From NCBI GenBank assembly GCA_002336915.1, contig DDET01000003.1, positions 8,004 to 72,003 on the forward strand: a DNA stretch of 64,000 nt, read 5' to 3'. Of the stretch, positions 19,178-28,393 are shown piece after piece. The notes beneath the pieces were generated by a model. The model was not told the origin of the DNA and did not search any database. It worked only from the letters and a program-made list of their open reading frames with translations. This DNA comes from Bacteroidetes bacterium UBA1947. GTDB taxonomy: Bacteria; Bacteroidota; Bacteroidia; Chitinophagales; Chitinophagaceae. Numbering within the stretch: the stretch's first letter is position 1; each line of letters starts with the position of its first letter. Position numbers and translations under genes: made by a program.

Positions 19178-19204
19178 AAGCGTCCCGCTCAAGGCGGGAC
19201 GCTT
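19178..19204 (-). terminator. Rho-independent terminator after the first M43 gene
   Basis: An 11-bp GC-rich stem (19178-19188 with 19194-19204) closes a 5-base loop. On the minus strand it is followed by a T run. It begins 22 bp past the stop of the 19227-21590 gene. Confidence 0.85.
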
Positions 19205-19226
19205 ATAAATTTGCTTAATAATTAGT

Positions 19227-21590
19227 TTAGTATGCAACCAGTTTGTCTGTGTATGTCTGGCTGTCCGTTTTAACGTGAACCATGTACATACCTTTCACCT
19301 GCAATACTGATGCGGGTATTTCTATACGATCAATATTGCCGGCCATTTTCTGTGTAGTGTTGAACACTACCCTGCCTGTAACATCTGTTACAATGACATT
19401 GGCATTGCTGTTGTCCTGGCCATTGATAATAACGTAAGAGCTACCTGTAGTTGGATTGGGTGCCAGTGCGATAGCATGGTTGCCATTTACCAGTGTATTC
19501 ACGCCTAGCGGAGCACTACCAATATTAATACGATCGAGGTAGAAGTTGTTGCCGGTGCTGTTAAAGCCATTATCCATGCCGGGCCTGTAGCGGAAACGGA
19601 AGAATGTTTTGTTCGTCCTTGCGGCATCCGGTATTGCGAGGCTATGCAATGCCCAATCAGATAAAACATGCGGCTGGTAAGGACCGGTTGTAGTGCCTGC
19701 GTTGGCAAGCTCATGCTTGTTTATGTTTTTCAGTACCTGCCATGTTTTACCGCAGTCTACTGAGTAGCTAACGATCAGGGAGTCCTTCATATCGCCAGGA
19801 TTACCTGTGCGGAAAGCGCCTGCGCTTACAAAGTTCAGGTTACAATGGCCGGATGACATAGCAGAAAGGTCGAAGGCCGGTGTAAAGAAATCATCAAAAT
19901 CGCCACCCGGGGCACCTGTTCCGTTCATTGGGAAAGGCCTCGTGTCATATCCCCTGTAGGAGATACAAGTTTGATCGAAAAAGCCGGTGTTATGGTTTAT
20001 CTCCCATTTGAATTCATTGTTATAGTAGTTGAATATGGGCCAATTATCGGTTTGACCGGGATTGAAATCCATATAATAAGGAGCACCATTCGGGTCAACC
20101 GCTATAGGATTAGCTCCATCTGCAGCATATACCGCCTGGCGGGTAGTGGAAGCGGAAGTATTACCGTTACCGTAGGCTGTCATGTCGATAGTTACCCAGC
20201 CCGGCTGAGTAAAAGTATTATAGACACTGGCGCTCAAGCCTGCGCCTGTAAGAGTAGTATCTGTTGTACCGGCACCATTCGAAAAATGGTACTTCACACT
20301 TGTAATAGTATCGTTCCAGCTCTGGTTCTTAAAGGCAAACTTAACGGCAACGTCATTAGCGCAATAGAAGTAGGTTCTTTCAGCAGGTGGAAGACCGGCT
20401 GATTTGCCCTTTTCAACTGAAAAGTCAGGTACCGGGTTTACATCGATCCTTGGAAGAACTCCGCCATCAGGATTTTGCAGTGTATCAGTTATCAGGCCTG
20501 TAGCAACAAGGTTCAACTGGCTCCACAAATGGTCCCTGTTGGCAACATCACTGTTCAGAGCACGGTGCATACGCAATACCTGGCCATGAGTGAACATTTT
20601 AGCGCAATAGGAATAATCCATGATGTTTTGCGTGTTGTTCGTATCGGGGTAATTAATATTCACTACCTCTGTATCATGTATAAGATAGTTCTTCGTATAA
20701 CCATTGGAGCAGGCAGTATCCCATAAAGCTTGTCCTGCAGCACTTCCACAACTCTTATGGCCTTTAGTTGGCGGCGTATCATCCACATCATCATCACCAC
20801 AGCCTACCTCGGGATCGTTGGTATCGCCCCACACGTGCTTAAGGTTCAGTACATGGCCTATCTCGTGGTTGATGGTTTTATTGGTGGTTATGTAATCAAA
20901 TAAAGAGATCACGCCATCGTATGGCGCCTCAGAAGGTGCCTGTGCTGCTGATGGGTACATGGCATATGCGGCGGCATTCTGGTGTGTCGGCATTTGATTA
21001 ACAAACCATATATTAATATATGAGCTGTTTGGCCAGCCATCGTATTTTGCCTGGTCACCTCCATTCATGGTCAGGTAAGACCTATGCCTGGTAATACCCT
21101 TTGTAGGGTTGCCCAGCGGGTCCCTATTGGCCAGGTGCAACACGATACGTGGGTTGCCAATGTATTTTTTAAAAGGCAGGATAACATCGGCAGTGTCTGC
21201 ATTTTGTTTTGCATACACGATATTCCATTGCTTTAAGGCCTCAAAAATTACATCATCTGTAAGGTTCTCCGCACCATAGTCGTGCGTGATATGCACTACA
21301 ATAGGTATATGATAAACATCTGTGCTCAGGTCGCGTGGAGAAACCGGCGGAGTTGACTCCTGTATACCTGAATGGAAACCGGTGCCTTTAGCAGCATATT
21401 TGCTCAGGTCAATATGCTTCAGCCCTTCCTTTATCTGGGCTTCCATCTGCGCCTCGTACTCTGCTATTTCGGGATGGGCCATACGGGCCTGCCTCATAAC
21501 TTCGTCGGTGCCACAACCCAGCGTTTGTGCATTTGCGCTACCTGCTACGCTGATCGCTGCAGCCAGGGTTAGTAAAGTTTTCTTCAACAT
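19227..21590 (-). CDS. Secreted M43-type zinc metalloprotease with T9SS sorting domain (787 aa)
   Basis: A signal peptide (1 to about 22, ending 'SANAQ') is followed by a pappalysin-like M43 peptidase domain. The zinc site is intact: 'NHEIGHVLNLKHVWG' gives His242, Glu243, His246 and His252. The conserved 'DDTPPT' follows, then the Met-turn 'NIMDYSYCAKMFTHGQ'. The middle has a PKD-like segment ('FKNQSWNDTITSVKYHFSNG') and a jelly-roll-like domain. The last 80 residues or so form a T9SS type A sorting domain ('IALAPNPTTGSSYVI' to 'YTDKLVAY'). It is predicted to be exported and anchored or released at the cell surface. It is the third-transcribed member of a tandem set, with its own promoter-size gap upstream and a terminator after it. 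Confidence 0.92.
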   Translation of the reverse strand: MLKKTLLTLAAAISVAGSANAQTLGCGTDEVMRQARMAHPEIAEYEAQMEAQIKEGLKHIDLSKYAAKGTGFHSGIQESTPPVSPRDLSTDVYHIPIVVHITHDYGAENLTDDVIFEALKQWNIVYAKQNADTADVILPFKKYIGNPRIVLHLANRDPLGNPTKGITRHRSYLTMNGGDQAKYDGWPNSSYINIWFVNQMPTHQNAAAYAMYPSAAQAPSEAPYDGVISLFDYITTNKTINHEIGHVLNLKHVWGDTNDPEVGCGDDDVDDTPPTKGHKSCGSAAGQALWDTACSNGYTKNYLIHDTEVVNINYPDTNNTQNIMDYSYCAKMFTHGQVLRMHRALNSDVANRDHLWSQLNLVATGLITDTLQNPDGGVLPRIDVNPVPDFSVEKGKSAGLPPAERTYFYCANDVAVKFAFKNQSWNDTITSVKYHFSNGAGTTDTTLTGAGLSASVYNTFTQPGWVTIDMTAYGNGNTSASTTRQAVYAADGANPIAVDPNGAPYYMDFNPGQTDNWPIFNYYNNEFKWEINHNTGFFDQTCISYRGYDTRPFPMNGTGAPGGDFDDFFTPAFDLSAMSSGHCNLNFVSAGAFRTGNPGDMKDSLIVSYSVDCGKTWQVLKNINKHELANAGTTTGPYQPHVLSDWALHSLAIPDAARTNKTFFRFRYRPGMDNGFNSTGNNFYLDRINIGSAPLGVNTLVNGNHAIALAPNPTTGSSYVIINGQDNSNANVIVTDVTGRVVFNTTQKMAGNIDRIEIPASVLQVKGMYMVHVKTDSQTYTDKLVAY

Positions 21591-21630
21591 CTGTTTATAA
21601 TTGATAAATACTCTGTTAAACTTCTGTTAC

Positions 21631-21659
21631 CAAAGGTAAATATTCCCACTAAAAAACAA
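21631..21659 (-). promoter_or_regulatory. Promoter of the first M43 gene
   Basis: On the minus strand TTG (21657-21659) and TACCTTTG (21631-21638) are 18 bp apart, matching the Bacteroidota consensus. The -7 box lies 40 bp upstream of the ATG at 21590. Confidence 0.6.
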
Positions 21660-21681
21660 TAAAAACAATTGTCATCAAAAT

Positions 21682-23856
21682 CTAATTTTTTTCTACTACG
21701 AGCTTTTGTGTTACTGTTTTGTTTGAAATGGTAACGGTAACTATGTACAGGCCTGATGCAGGAAATACATTTGCTGCAATGTCCTGCTGCTGCATGCTGT
21801 TAGGCGCGTATACTGCGCTATTCCTGTATATAGTCTTACCTGTAATGTCTTTTATATCATAAGATACCTTCCCGTCAACACCGGTGGTGAATAGCATCCT
21901 GGTATCGCCATGCGAAGGGTTGGGGTATATGCTTACTTCTTCAGGATGGGCCATAGCTTCTTTCACTTCCGTAGGGAACTGGCTGATGCTGAAATCGTCC
22001 ATGTAGAAAGAATTCGCATTATCATAAGGACGGTAACGGAACCTGAAGAACGTTTTATTGGTACGGTAAGCTGCAGGTATGTTTATTGTCTGCGGTATCC
22101 AGTCGCCCTGTGAGCCGGGGGTATATTCCGCGCTTACCCTGTTCTTGTTCAAAAGATTATTATCTGTCAGGGAGCTCAACTTGGTCCAGTACGCACCACA
22201 GGTATTGCTTACAAAAATTTCGAGTGAATCTTTCACGGTGCTGCCGCTGCGGTAAGCGCCCGAGGTATAGAAATTCATATTTAGAGGCTCAGTCGCCGGA
22301 GTAACTGTAAGGTCAAGTCCGGGGGTGAAAATATCATCAAAATCATATGCCTGGCTACCTGAATAAGCCTCGGGGTTTGACCTGTCGTCATAACCATGGT
22401 ACTTAACACAAGCACCGTCATTATAACCTGTGTTACCGAACCACTGCCATTTAAATGTATTGTTATAATAGTTAAACATTGGCCATTTGCTCATTTCGGC
22501 TGCCGATGAAAAATCCTGGTGGTAACCTGGTCCGGGCACCGGGTTATTGTCGGCAGCATATACGGCATGGTCATTGGTGATCGTTGTAGAGCCCGAATTA
22601 TTACCTGTAGCAGTCATTGTCACAGTTACCCAACCCGGCTGCGTAAATTCGTTTACAACCGTTGTTGTGCTGGTAGATGTTGCGGTTGTCGCGCCATTTC
22701 CAAATGTCCATTGTACACCGGTAATAGTATCGTTCCAGCTTTGGTTCTTAAATACAAATCTTGTTGTAGCATCGTTTGCACACAGAAAATAACTTCTTTC
22801 TGCAGGTGGAATACCGGCCTTCTGGCCTTTTTCAATTGAGAATTCGGGTGTTGGCGCAAGGTCGGGTACCGGGTCCAGCGCGCCTGTTGCCGTAAGGTTG
22901 GCAGGGCTCCAGAGGTTATTTCTTTGCGAAGTGCCCGATGTTATTGCAGCGCGCATGCGGTTAACTTGCCCTACAGTAAACATTTTAGCGCAACCGGAAT
23001 AGTCCATTATATTTTGAGCGTTCACCAACTGGCCATTGTTGCAGGTTGTATCGTTCAGGTTACCGGGACTGCATCCGCCGCCCAGGTGTCCTTTTGTAGG
23101 AGGGGTATCGCCTACCTGGTCGTCGCCGCAAGCCACTCCTGCATTGTTATTATTACCCCATATGTGCTGTAAATTGAGCGCATGGCCTATTTCGTGAGGA
23201 ATGGTATTGTCAAGGTCCAGGTAATCGTACAGGCAGATAACACCATCGGAATACGGCTGGTTAACGACATAAGAAGGATATTGGGAGTAAGCAGCGGCAT
23301 TCAGGTGATCTGCGTCCATTGTCCTCACAAACCATATATTGATGTACTTATCCCTGGGCCAGTTATCGAGTTTGGCTTCCTCACCACCCTGGCTTGTTTT
23401 ATAAGAGCTATGCCTGGTGATCCCTTTCGTAGGGTTGCCGTTGGGATCTTTGGTGGCCAGGTGAAAACGTATCTGTGCGTTCCCTATTATCGGTTTGAAT
23501 GCTGCGATAACACTTGCCGTATCTGCGCTTTGCTCCATATAAGTATCCGTCCAGTGTTTTACGGCATTATATATCAGGTTGTCGCTCAGGTTCTCATTAG
23601 CGTAGTCATGAATAACATGCACCACGATAGGCACATCATACACTACAGCTGTACCCTTGGCAACTGCTTTCAGGTCTATGTTTTTTAGCTTGTCCTGTAT
23701 CTCGCGTTCCAGCTGCGCTTCAATAGCAGCATATTCAGGATGATCTTTCTTCAATTGCCAATACACCTGGTCTGTACCGCAGGTTTTATCCTGGGCAAAG
23801 ACGTGTCCCACTACACCACTTATAGCCAGCAGTGCTAAAACTACTTTTTTGATCAT
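21682..23856 (-). CDS. Secreted M43-type zinc metalloprotease with T9SS sorting domain (724 aa)
   Basis: This is a paralogue of the 19227-21590 protein with the same architecture. It has a signal peptide ending 'GHVFAQ' and a CGTDQ motif near the mature N-terminus. The zinc motif 'PHEIGHALNLQHIWG' provides His221, Glu222, His225 and His231. 'GDTPPTKGH' and the Met-turn 'NIMDYSGCAKMFTVGQ' follow. A PKD-like region ('FKNQSWNDTITGVQWTFGNG') and a T9SS type A tail ('VSIYPNPSHGDTRML' to 'VTQKLVVEKN') complete it. All catalytic residues are present, so an active surface or secreted protease is predicted. Substrates are unknown. Confidence 0.92.
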   Translation of the reverse strand: MIKKVVLALLAISGVVGHVFAQDKTCGTDQVYWQLKKDHPEYAAIEAQLEREIQDKLKNIDLKAVAKGTAVVYDVPIVVHVIHDYANENLSDNLIYNAVKHWTDTYMEQSADTASVIAAFKPIIGNAQIRFHLATKDPNGNPTKGITRHSSYKTSQGGEEAKLDNWPRDKYINIWFVRTMDADHLNAAAYSQYPSYVVNQPYSDGVICLYDYLDLDNTIPHEIGHALNLQHIWGNNNNAGVACGDDQVGDTPPTKGHLGGGCSPGNLNDTTCNNGQLVNAQNIMDYSGCAKMFTVGQVNRMRAAITSGTSQRNNLWSPANLTATGALDPVPDLAPTPEFSIEKGQKAGIPPAERSYFLCANDATTRFVFKNQSWNDTITGVQWTFGNGATTATSTSTTTVVNEFTQPGWVTVTMTATGNNSGSTTITNDHAVYAADNNPVPGPGYHQDFSSAAEMSKWPMFNYYNNTFKWQWFGNTGYNDGACVKYHGYDDRSNPEAYSGSQAYDFDDIFTPGLDLTVTPATEPLNMNFYTSGAYRSGSTVKDSLEIFVSNTCGAYWTKLSSLTDNNLLNKNRVSAEYTPGSQGDWIPQTINIPAAYRTNKTFFRFRYRPYDNANSFYMDDFSISQFPTEVKEAMAHPEEVSIYPNPSHGDTRMLFTTGVDGKVSYDIKDITGKTIYRNSAVYAPNSMQQQDIAANVFPASGLYIVTVTISNKTVTQKLVVEKN

Positions 23857-24007
23857 TTTTAATATTTGATTGTTAGGCTTTCTGAAAATAAAGCTTTAAA
23901 GATAAGGAAAACGGGGGATAAAACGGGTTAATTTTTCCACCTATATTTGACAAATGTGGGAAACAGATATTTTTTGTGGGTGAAAATGTTTCATTCGCAC
24001 ACATGCG

Positions 24008-26164
24008 CTATTTTCCACATGTTACCAATTTCCTGGTGACTAGCCCGTTGCGGTAGTTTATTGTAACAAAATAAACCCCGGCCGGAAATTGAGCTGAAGG
24101 GATATCCAGGCGACTGAGGCTACCCTGCAGCTTTTCTTCTTTCGAATAGACCAACCCACCCGACACATTTGAGATGGTGATCCTGGCTGATCCGCCGGTA
24201 ATGCTGCTCAGTAATATATAGCTATCTCCGCTTGCAGGGTTTGGAGCAATGACCACATCATTACCATCATTCAACAGCGTATTTATGCCCGTTGGGAAAT
24301 TACTGATGCTGATGCGGTCGAGGTAAAAGTTATTGCCGGTACTATAACCATTGGCATCTGCGCCCGGTTTGTACCTGAAGCGGAAAAACGTTTTGCTGGT
24401 CCTTGCTGCAGCCGGCAGTTCTATACTGTTCAGTTTCCAGTCACTGATTCCCGTGGGTATATATGCCATGGGTGAGCTTGCTATATTATCCAGGTCGGTA
24501 GCTGTATATTTCTGCAGCCCTGTCCAGGTCCTGCCACAGTCTTTTGAGTAGCTTATTTCCAGTGTATCAGTTGTCGTTCCCGTACGCGAGGCTCCTGTGC
24601 TCATGAAATTGAGATTGCAATAACCCGCAGCCATAGCGCTAAGGTCGTAGGCGGGTGAAAAGAAATCATCATAATCGCCTTTAGGGCAGCCTGTTGTATT
24701 TGCGGGAAATTGCCGGGTATCAAAACCAAGGTATTCGATAGAGCTATTGTCGTAATAGCCTGTGCTATTATTCAGCTGCCATTTAAAACTGTTTTTGTAA
24801 TAGTTGAATATCGGCCAGTTATCAGTTTGGGAGTGGTGGAACTCCATAAAGTGCATGGGCAATGCTGCGGGGTTTTCTACGATCGGGTTATTACCGTCGG
24901 CGGCATAAACAGCCATCTCATCAGTGATCGTGCTGCTACCCGTATTATTACCGGTAGCAGTAAGGCTGACGGTAACCCAGCCCGGCTGTGTGAACTGGTT
25001 TTTGACATACACATTAGGAGCTAATGTTGTATCCGTAGTAAGAGCGCCGTTCGAAAAATGCCACTGCACACCGCTGATGGTATCATTCCAACTCCTGTTG
25101 GCGAATTGGAACCTAAAATCCGCCTCGCCAACACAGGCATAATAGCTGCGTTCCGGGGTGGTGATCAGGGCGGGGTAATGGATCATACCTCTTTCTACAG
25201 AAAATTCTGCAACCGGTGGCAGATCCGGCATTGCCTGGTCCACACCTGTAGCAGCACGGTTTGCTGCAGTAACGAGACTACTCCTGTTAGCAATATTTTG
25301 ATTTAGTACTGCCGCCATTGCAGCTGCCTGGCCATTAGTGAACATAATGCCGCATGATTCGCCGCCTATCACATTCTGTATATTTGGCGTATCACATAAA
25401 GTGTCATACAAATTATTGCAACTGTTCATTGAACAGCAAGGAGGAGTATCAAAAATTCCATCACCATCATCACAGGAACTGAGGTAACCGCATGGGTACT
25501 TAAGACCAAGGTATTGACCTGTTAAGTGTACCGACGACGCATGGTAAAGTATATAGTCATATTCGATCAATACCCCATCGTAGTAAGGAAGCGTTTGGGC
25601 AACTACAGGATAATTTGAATATCCTCCCACAGCATTGGGGTAAAGCAGGCTCCTTACCAGCCATATATTTAGATACTTGTCGGGCGGCCACTGATCTAAT
25701 TTTGATTGATTGTAAGCATTATTAGTAAGATACGACCTTATGTGCTCTACGCCTTTTGTAGGGTTTCCATCGGGGTCAATGGTCGCAGATCTAAAAGCTA
25801 TTCGGGTATTAGCAGCAATTGGCTTGAACTTGTCAATGATCAATGCAGTATCTGCTATGTTTTTAGAATAATAGTTATTCAGTTGCCTGATGGCGCTAAA
25901 AACAAGCGTATCAGCGATCAGCTCCATGCCCCAGTCATGCACTACATGTACCACAACAGGAATAATATAAAGAGGCGTATCCGCCTGCGATGCTTTTGCC
26001 GCATGCGCCCAATCTATTTTGCGGAGCTCTTTTTGAATGCTTTCATTTAGCTGCCGCTCATACTCCTGCACCGCAGGATTTTGGTAGCTGTCGTCATGCG
26101 AATACTGCGCGATAACACAGGCAGGTAATGCAAAGAACAGTATAATAGATAAAAGGCATTTCAT
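24008..26164 (-). CDS. Inactivated M43 metalloprotease homologue with T9SS sorting domain (718 aa)
   Basis: The full-length architecture of its two neighbours is kept. It has a signal peptide (to about residue 19, 'ACVIAQ'), the M43 scaffold ('DPDGNPTKGVEHIRSYLTNN', 'YLNIWLVRS'), the PKD-like segment 'FANRSWNDTISGVQWHFSNG' and the T9SS tail ('VVIAPNPASGDSYIL' to 'LVTRKLVTCGK'). The active site is lost. Where the paralogues have HEIGHxLNLxH this protein has 'VHLTGQYLGLKY' (213-223), so the catalytic Glu and two of the three zinc-binding His are replaced. The Met-turn NIMDYS has become 'NVIGGES'. The frame is intact, so it appears maintained as a pseudoenzyme. It may bind substrates, inhibitors or partners instead of cleaving. 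Confidence 0.9.
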   Translation of the reverse strand: MKCLLSIILFFALPACVIAQYSHDDSYQNPAVQEYERQLNESIQKELRKIDWAHAAKASQADTPLYIIPVVVHVVHDWGMELIADTLVFSAIRQLNNYYSKNIADTALIIDKFKPIAANTRIAFRSATIDPDGNPTKGVEHIRSYLTNNAYNQSKLDQWPPDKYLNIWLVRSLLYPNAVGGYSNYPVVAQTLPYYDGVLIEYDYILYHASSVHLTGQYLGLKYPCGYLSSCDDGDGIFDTPPCCSMNSCNNLYDTLCDTPNIQNVIGGESCGIMFTNGQAAAMAAVLNQNIANRSSLVTAANRAATGVDQAMPDLPPVAEFSVERGMIHYPALITTPERSYYACVGEADFRFQFANRSWNDTISGVQWHFSNGALTTDTTLAPNVYVKNQFTQPGWVTVSLTATGNNTGSSTITDEMAVYAADGNNPIVENPAALPMHFMEFHHSQTDNWPIFNYYKNSFKWQLNNSTGYYDNSSIEYLGFDTRQFPANTTGCPKGDYDDFFSPAYDLSAMAAGYCNLNFMSTGASRTGTTTDTLEISYSKDCGRTWTGLQKYTATDLDNIASSPMAYIPTGISDWKLNSIELPAAARTSKTFFRFRYKPGADANGYSTGNNFYLDRISISNFPTGINTLLNDGNDVVIAPNPASGDSYILLSSITGGSARITISNVSGGLVYSKEEKLQGSLSRLDIPSAQFPAGVYFVTINYRNGLVTRKLVTCGK

Positions 26165-26284
26165 GATAGGTACTGTATTTCTAATAAAGCTAGAAACAAT
26201 ATCTCCATTTTCATATCAAGGAACTGTTTATTACATGTCGGGATCAAAAAATGACAATCATGTGAAATACCAATGCGGTACAAA

Positions 26285-26310
26285 ATACCCCTTCCGCAGG
26301 GAAGGGGTAT
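26285..26310 (-). terminator. Terminator of tRNA-Gly(CCC)
   Basis: An 11-bp stem (26285-26295 with 26300-26310) with a 4-base loop lies 9 bp beyond the tRNA 3' end. It is followed on the minus strand by TTTTG. Confidence 0.7.
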
Positions 26311-26318
26311 AATAAACG

Positions 26319-26391
26319 AGCGGGAAACGAGACTCGAACCCGCGACCCTCAGCTTGGGAAGCTGATGCTCTACCAACTGAGCTATTCCCGC
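26319..26391 (-). tRNA. tRNA-Gly (anticodon CCC)
   Basis: The minus strand folds as a cloverleaf. The acceptor is GCGGGAA/TTCCCGC with U as discriminator, and the D arm contains AGTTGGTA. The anticodon stem TCAGC/GCTGA closes loop TTCCCAA, giving anticodon CCC. The T arm is GCGGG-TTCGAGT-CTCGT, with the fourth pair being G-T. No CCA is encoded. Confidence 0.95.
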
Positions 26392-26473
26392 TTATAAATA
26401 CTAAAGTAAAAAAAATCTCCCACGCGCGATAAAATAATAAAATAGCTATTCAAAAGGTACCGTATTTTTCACA

Positions 26474-26504
26474 TTGCAATAAAATGCATAAGGTCATACT
26501 TTTA
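26474..26504 (+). promoter_or_regulatory. Candidate promoter of the nuclease gene
   Basis: TTG at 26474-26476 and TACTTTTA at 26497-26504 are 20 bp apart; the final consensus G is A. The element ends 12 bp before the ATG at 26517, so the leader would be very short. Confidence 0.35.
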
Positions 26505-26516
26505 TAAAAAAAGATC

Positions 26517-27179
26517 ATGCGAATATCCAGGTATGCCATTTCTATCGCAATCATGCTGCTGGTATCCTGTGCCCTAAATGCACAGGTTAAGACAGTAAAA
26601 CACAGCTACTACACAGTCACCTATTCCATTCCGGAGCATATGCCCCAGTTGGTAAAATACATTCTAAAAAAAGACATGGTCACCTGCAAGGCCACCAGGG
26701 TTAGCTGGAAGCCCGACCCCATGATAGCCGGTACAGACATTGACAAGGATTACCCTAAGGATTGTGGCTATGACAGGGGACATAATATGCCTCACCAAAA
26801 CAATTCATGTCATAAAGACGGGGTGGCTGAGTGCTTTTACTTCTCCAACTGCTTTCCGCAAACAGCAAGGCTAAACAGGGGCGTATGGGAAACACTTGAA
26901 GAAAAGGAAAGGGCCTATGCCCTGGAATACGGAAAAATAAAAGTCTTTATCGGCCATATAGGAACAAAAAGAGAAACCTTGGGCGTAGACAAAATAAAAA
27001 TTCCGGCGCAGTGCTGGAAGGTGATCTATGTAGATCGTCATTTTGAGGCGTACATCTTCCCGAATACGGATGATGTAAGGGGTAAGCCGGAGGAATTTAA
27101 TAAACCATCCAACCTGAAAAAAATAGAAACGGCATGCAACCTGGATTTCGTGAAGTTGGTTGCCACCTTAAAGGGCTAG
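26517..27179 (+). CDS. Secreted DNA/RNA non-specific endonuclease (NUC family)
   Basis: A signal peptide (1 to about 22, 'SCALNAQ') precedes a beta-beta-alpha-metal nuclease domain. The signature 'CGYDRGHNMPHQNNSC' carries the general-base His of the DRGH motif. The following 'CFYFSNCFPQTARLNRGVWE' supplies the metal-binding Asn of the NUC family. 'KVFIGHIG' matches the strand after the active site. The mature protein of about 200 residues is a minimal family member. It probably degrades extracellular nucleic acids for nutrients; a role in conflict with other cells cannot be excluded. No immunity partner is identified. Confidence 0.9.
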   Translation: MRISRYAISIAIMLLVSCALNAQVKTVKHSYYTVTYSIPEHMPQLVKYILKKDMVTCKATRVSWKPDPMIAGTDIDKDYPKDCGYDRGHNMPHQNNSCHKDGVAECFYFSNCFPQTARLNRGVWETLEEKERAYALEYGKIKVFIGHIGTKRETLGVDKIKIPAQCWKVIYVDRHFEAYIFPNTDDVRGKPEEFNKPSNLKKIETACNLDFVKLVATLKG

Positions 27180-27236
27180 TGGCCCGGTCGCCGCTATAAA
27201 ACATCATATTCCGCTCATTCTTAAAAATAAGTATTT

Positions 27237-28226
27237 ATGAAAAACACCCGGTTAAAAAAAATGCTTTTCACGGCACTGCTATCCGGCATCTGCCTGGTGC
27301 ATGGCTATGCGCAAACACACAGTGTCGACGATGATACCTCTACCACGCCCGCCACTACAGGGCAGATGGAGGAGCTCGCAGATGCCATGAAAAGCAGTAT
27401 CGACATGAAGACAGCCGATCTGTCCGATTCAATAAAGGCGCTGAACAAAAGCCTGGACACTTTGAAGAATGCCATGTCTTATAGCGACTATTACGACTCT
27501 GCAACTATAGCGTTCCTGCAGAAAGATGCCAGCTCCCTCTACAACAAATGTGCATGTGATAGTGCCGGCAGCGTGAAGAAAGGCTGTACCGGCTATGCCA
27601 AAGTGTGCAAGGTATCAGGCTGGCTGCTGTTCCTGGCTGTGCTGGTAGCAGGCATGGTGTTATTTGCCCAAAGTGCTATTTGTAAAGACGAAAGCTATGA
27701 TGCGAACAATAAGCTCAGGCCATTAAAAGAGCGCCCGTACAGCTATGCCAAAGTGCAGCTGTTCTGGTGGACAATGATCATACTTTGTTGCTACATAGCC
27801 TTCTTTGCCATGCATTGTGTACTCGTGCCTTTGAACATGACAACCATAGTGCTGCTGGGCTTGGGCGCAGCTGTATTTGCCGGGGGCAGGATAATTGACA
27901 ACCGGCAGAAAGACAGTGTCCCCACGGGCAAACGTATACAGGATGAAAGCGCAAGAGGCGATTCATTCTTCACAGATATTCTTTCTGATGAGAATGGCAT
28001 CAGCATACACCGCTTTCAGTCCCTGGTTTTTAACCTTGTGTTTGGCATTGCCTTCATCTATTTCTTTGTTACGGCTGTATGCTGTCACAAATACCCCTTT
28101 ATAGATTTTAATGAGTGGCAATTTGCATTGCTGGGTATTAGTTCTGCAACTTACCTTGGCATTAAAGCAACTGAGAACAAGGCCCCAAATGATAATAACC
28201 CCGCCGACAAAGTTAGTAAGCAATAG
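27237..28226 (+). CDS. Membrane protein of unknown function (329 aa)
   Basis: I do not recognise this family. The N-terminus looks like a signal peptide ('LFTALLSGICLVHGYAQ'). A Ser/Thr/Asp-rich periplasmic stretch follows, with a possible coiled coil ('ADLSDSIKALNKSLDTLKNA') and four cysteines at about 104-118. Four hydrophobic segments come next ('GWLLFLAVLVAGMVLFAQ', 'FWWTMIILCCYIAFFA', 'TIVLLGLGAAVFAGGRI', 'LVFNLVFGIAFIYFFVTAV'), and the C-terminus is polar. It starts 57 bp after the nuclease stop, on the same strand, and ends before a strong terminator, so the two genes may share a transcript. Confidence 0.72.
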   Translation: MKNTRLKKMLFTALLSGICLVHGYAQTHSVDDDTSTTPATTGQMEELADAMKSSIDMKTADLSDSIKALNKSLDTLKNAMSYSDYYDSATIAFLQKDASSLYNKCACDSAGSVKKGCTGYAKVCKVSGWLLFLAVLVAGMVLFAQSAICKDESYDANNKLRPLKERPYSYAKVQLFWWTMIILCCYIAFFAMHCVLVPLNMTTIVLLGLGAAVFAGGRIIDNRQKDSVPTGKRIQDESARGDSFFTDILSDENGISIHRFQSLVFNLVFGIAFIYFFVTAVCCHKYPFIDFNEWQFALLGISSATYLGIKATENKAPNDNNPADKVSKQ

Positions 28227-28255
28227 GTCGTCATTTGCCCCTTTCCCTATAAAAA

Positions 28256-28280
28256 AAAAAGCCGCCTTCTGCGGCTTTTT
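28256..28280 (+). terminator. Rho-independent terminator
   Basis: The sequence AAAAAGCCGC-CTTCT-GCGGCTTTTT forms a 10-bp stem with a U tract. It is 29 bp past the stop of the membrane-protein gene. Confidence 0.85.
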
Positions 28281-28393
28281 CATTGCGCTGGCGTTTGGAA
28301 AACAAGACCAAAAAAACAATGCTGGACCCGCCGGAAAACAAGATCGAATTCTCCTGCAGAAAAAGGCATAACTTCATGTATAATATTTATTCT

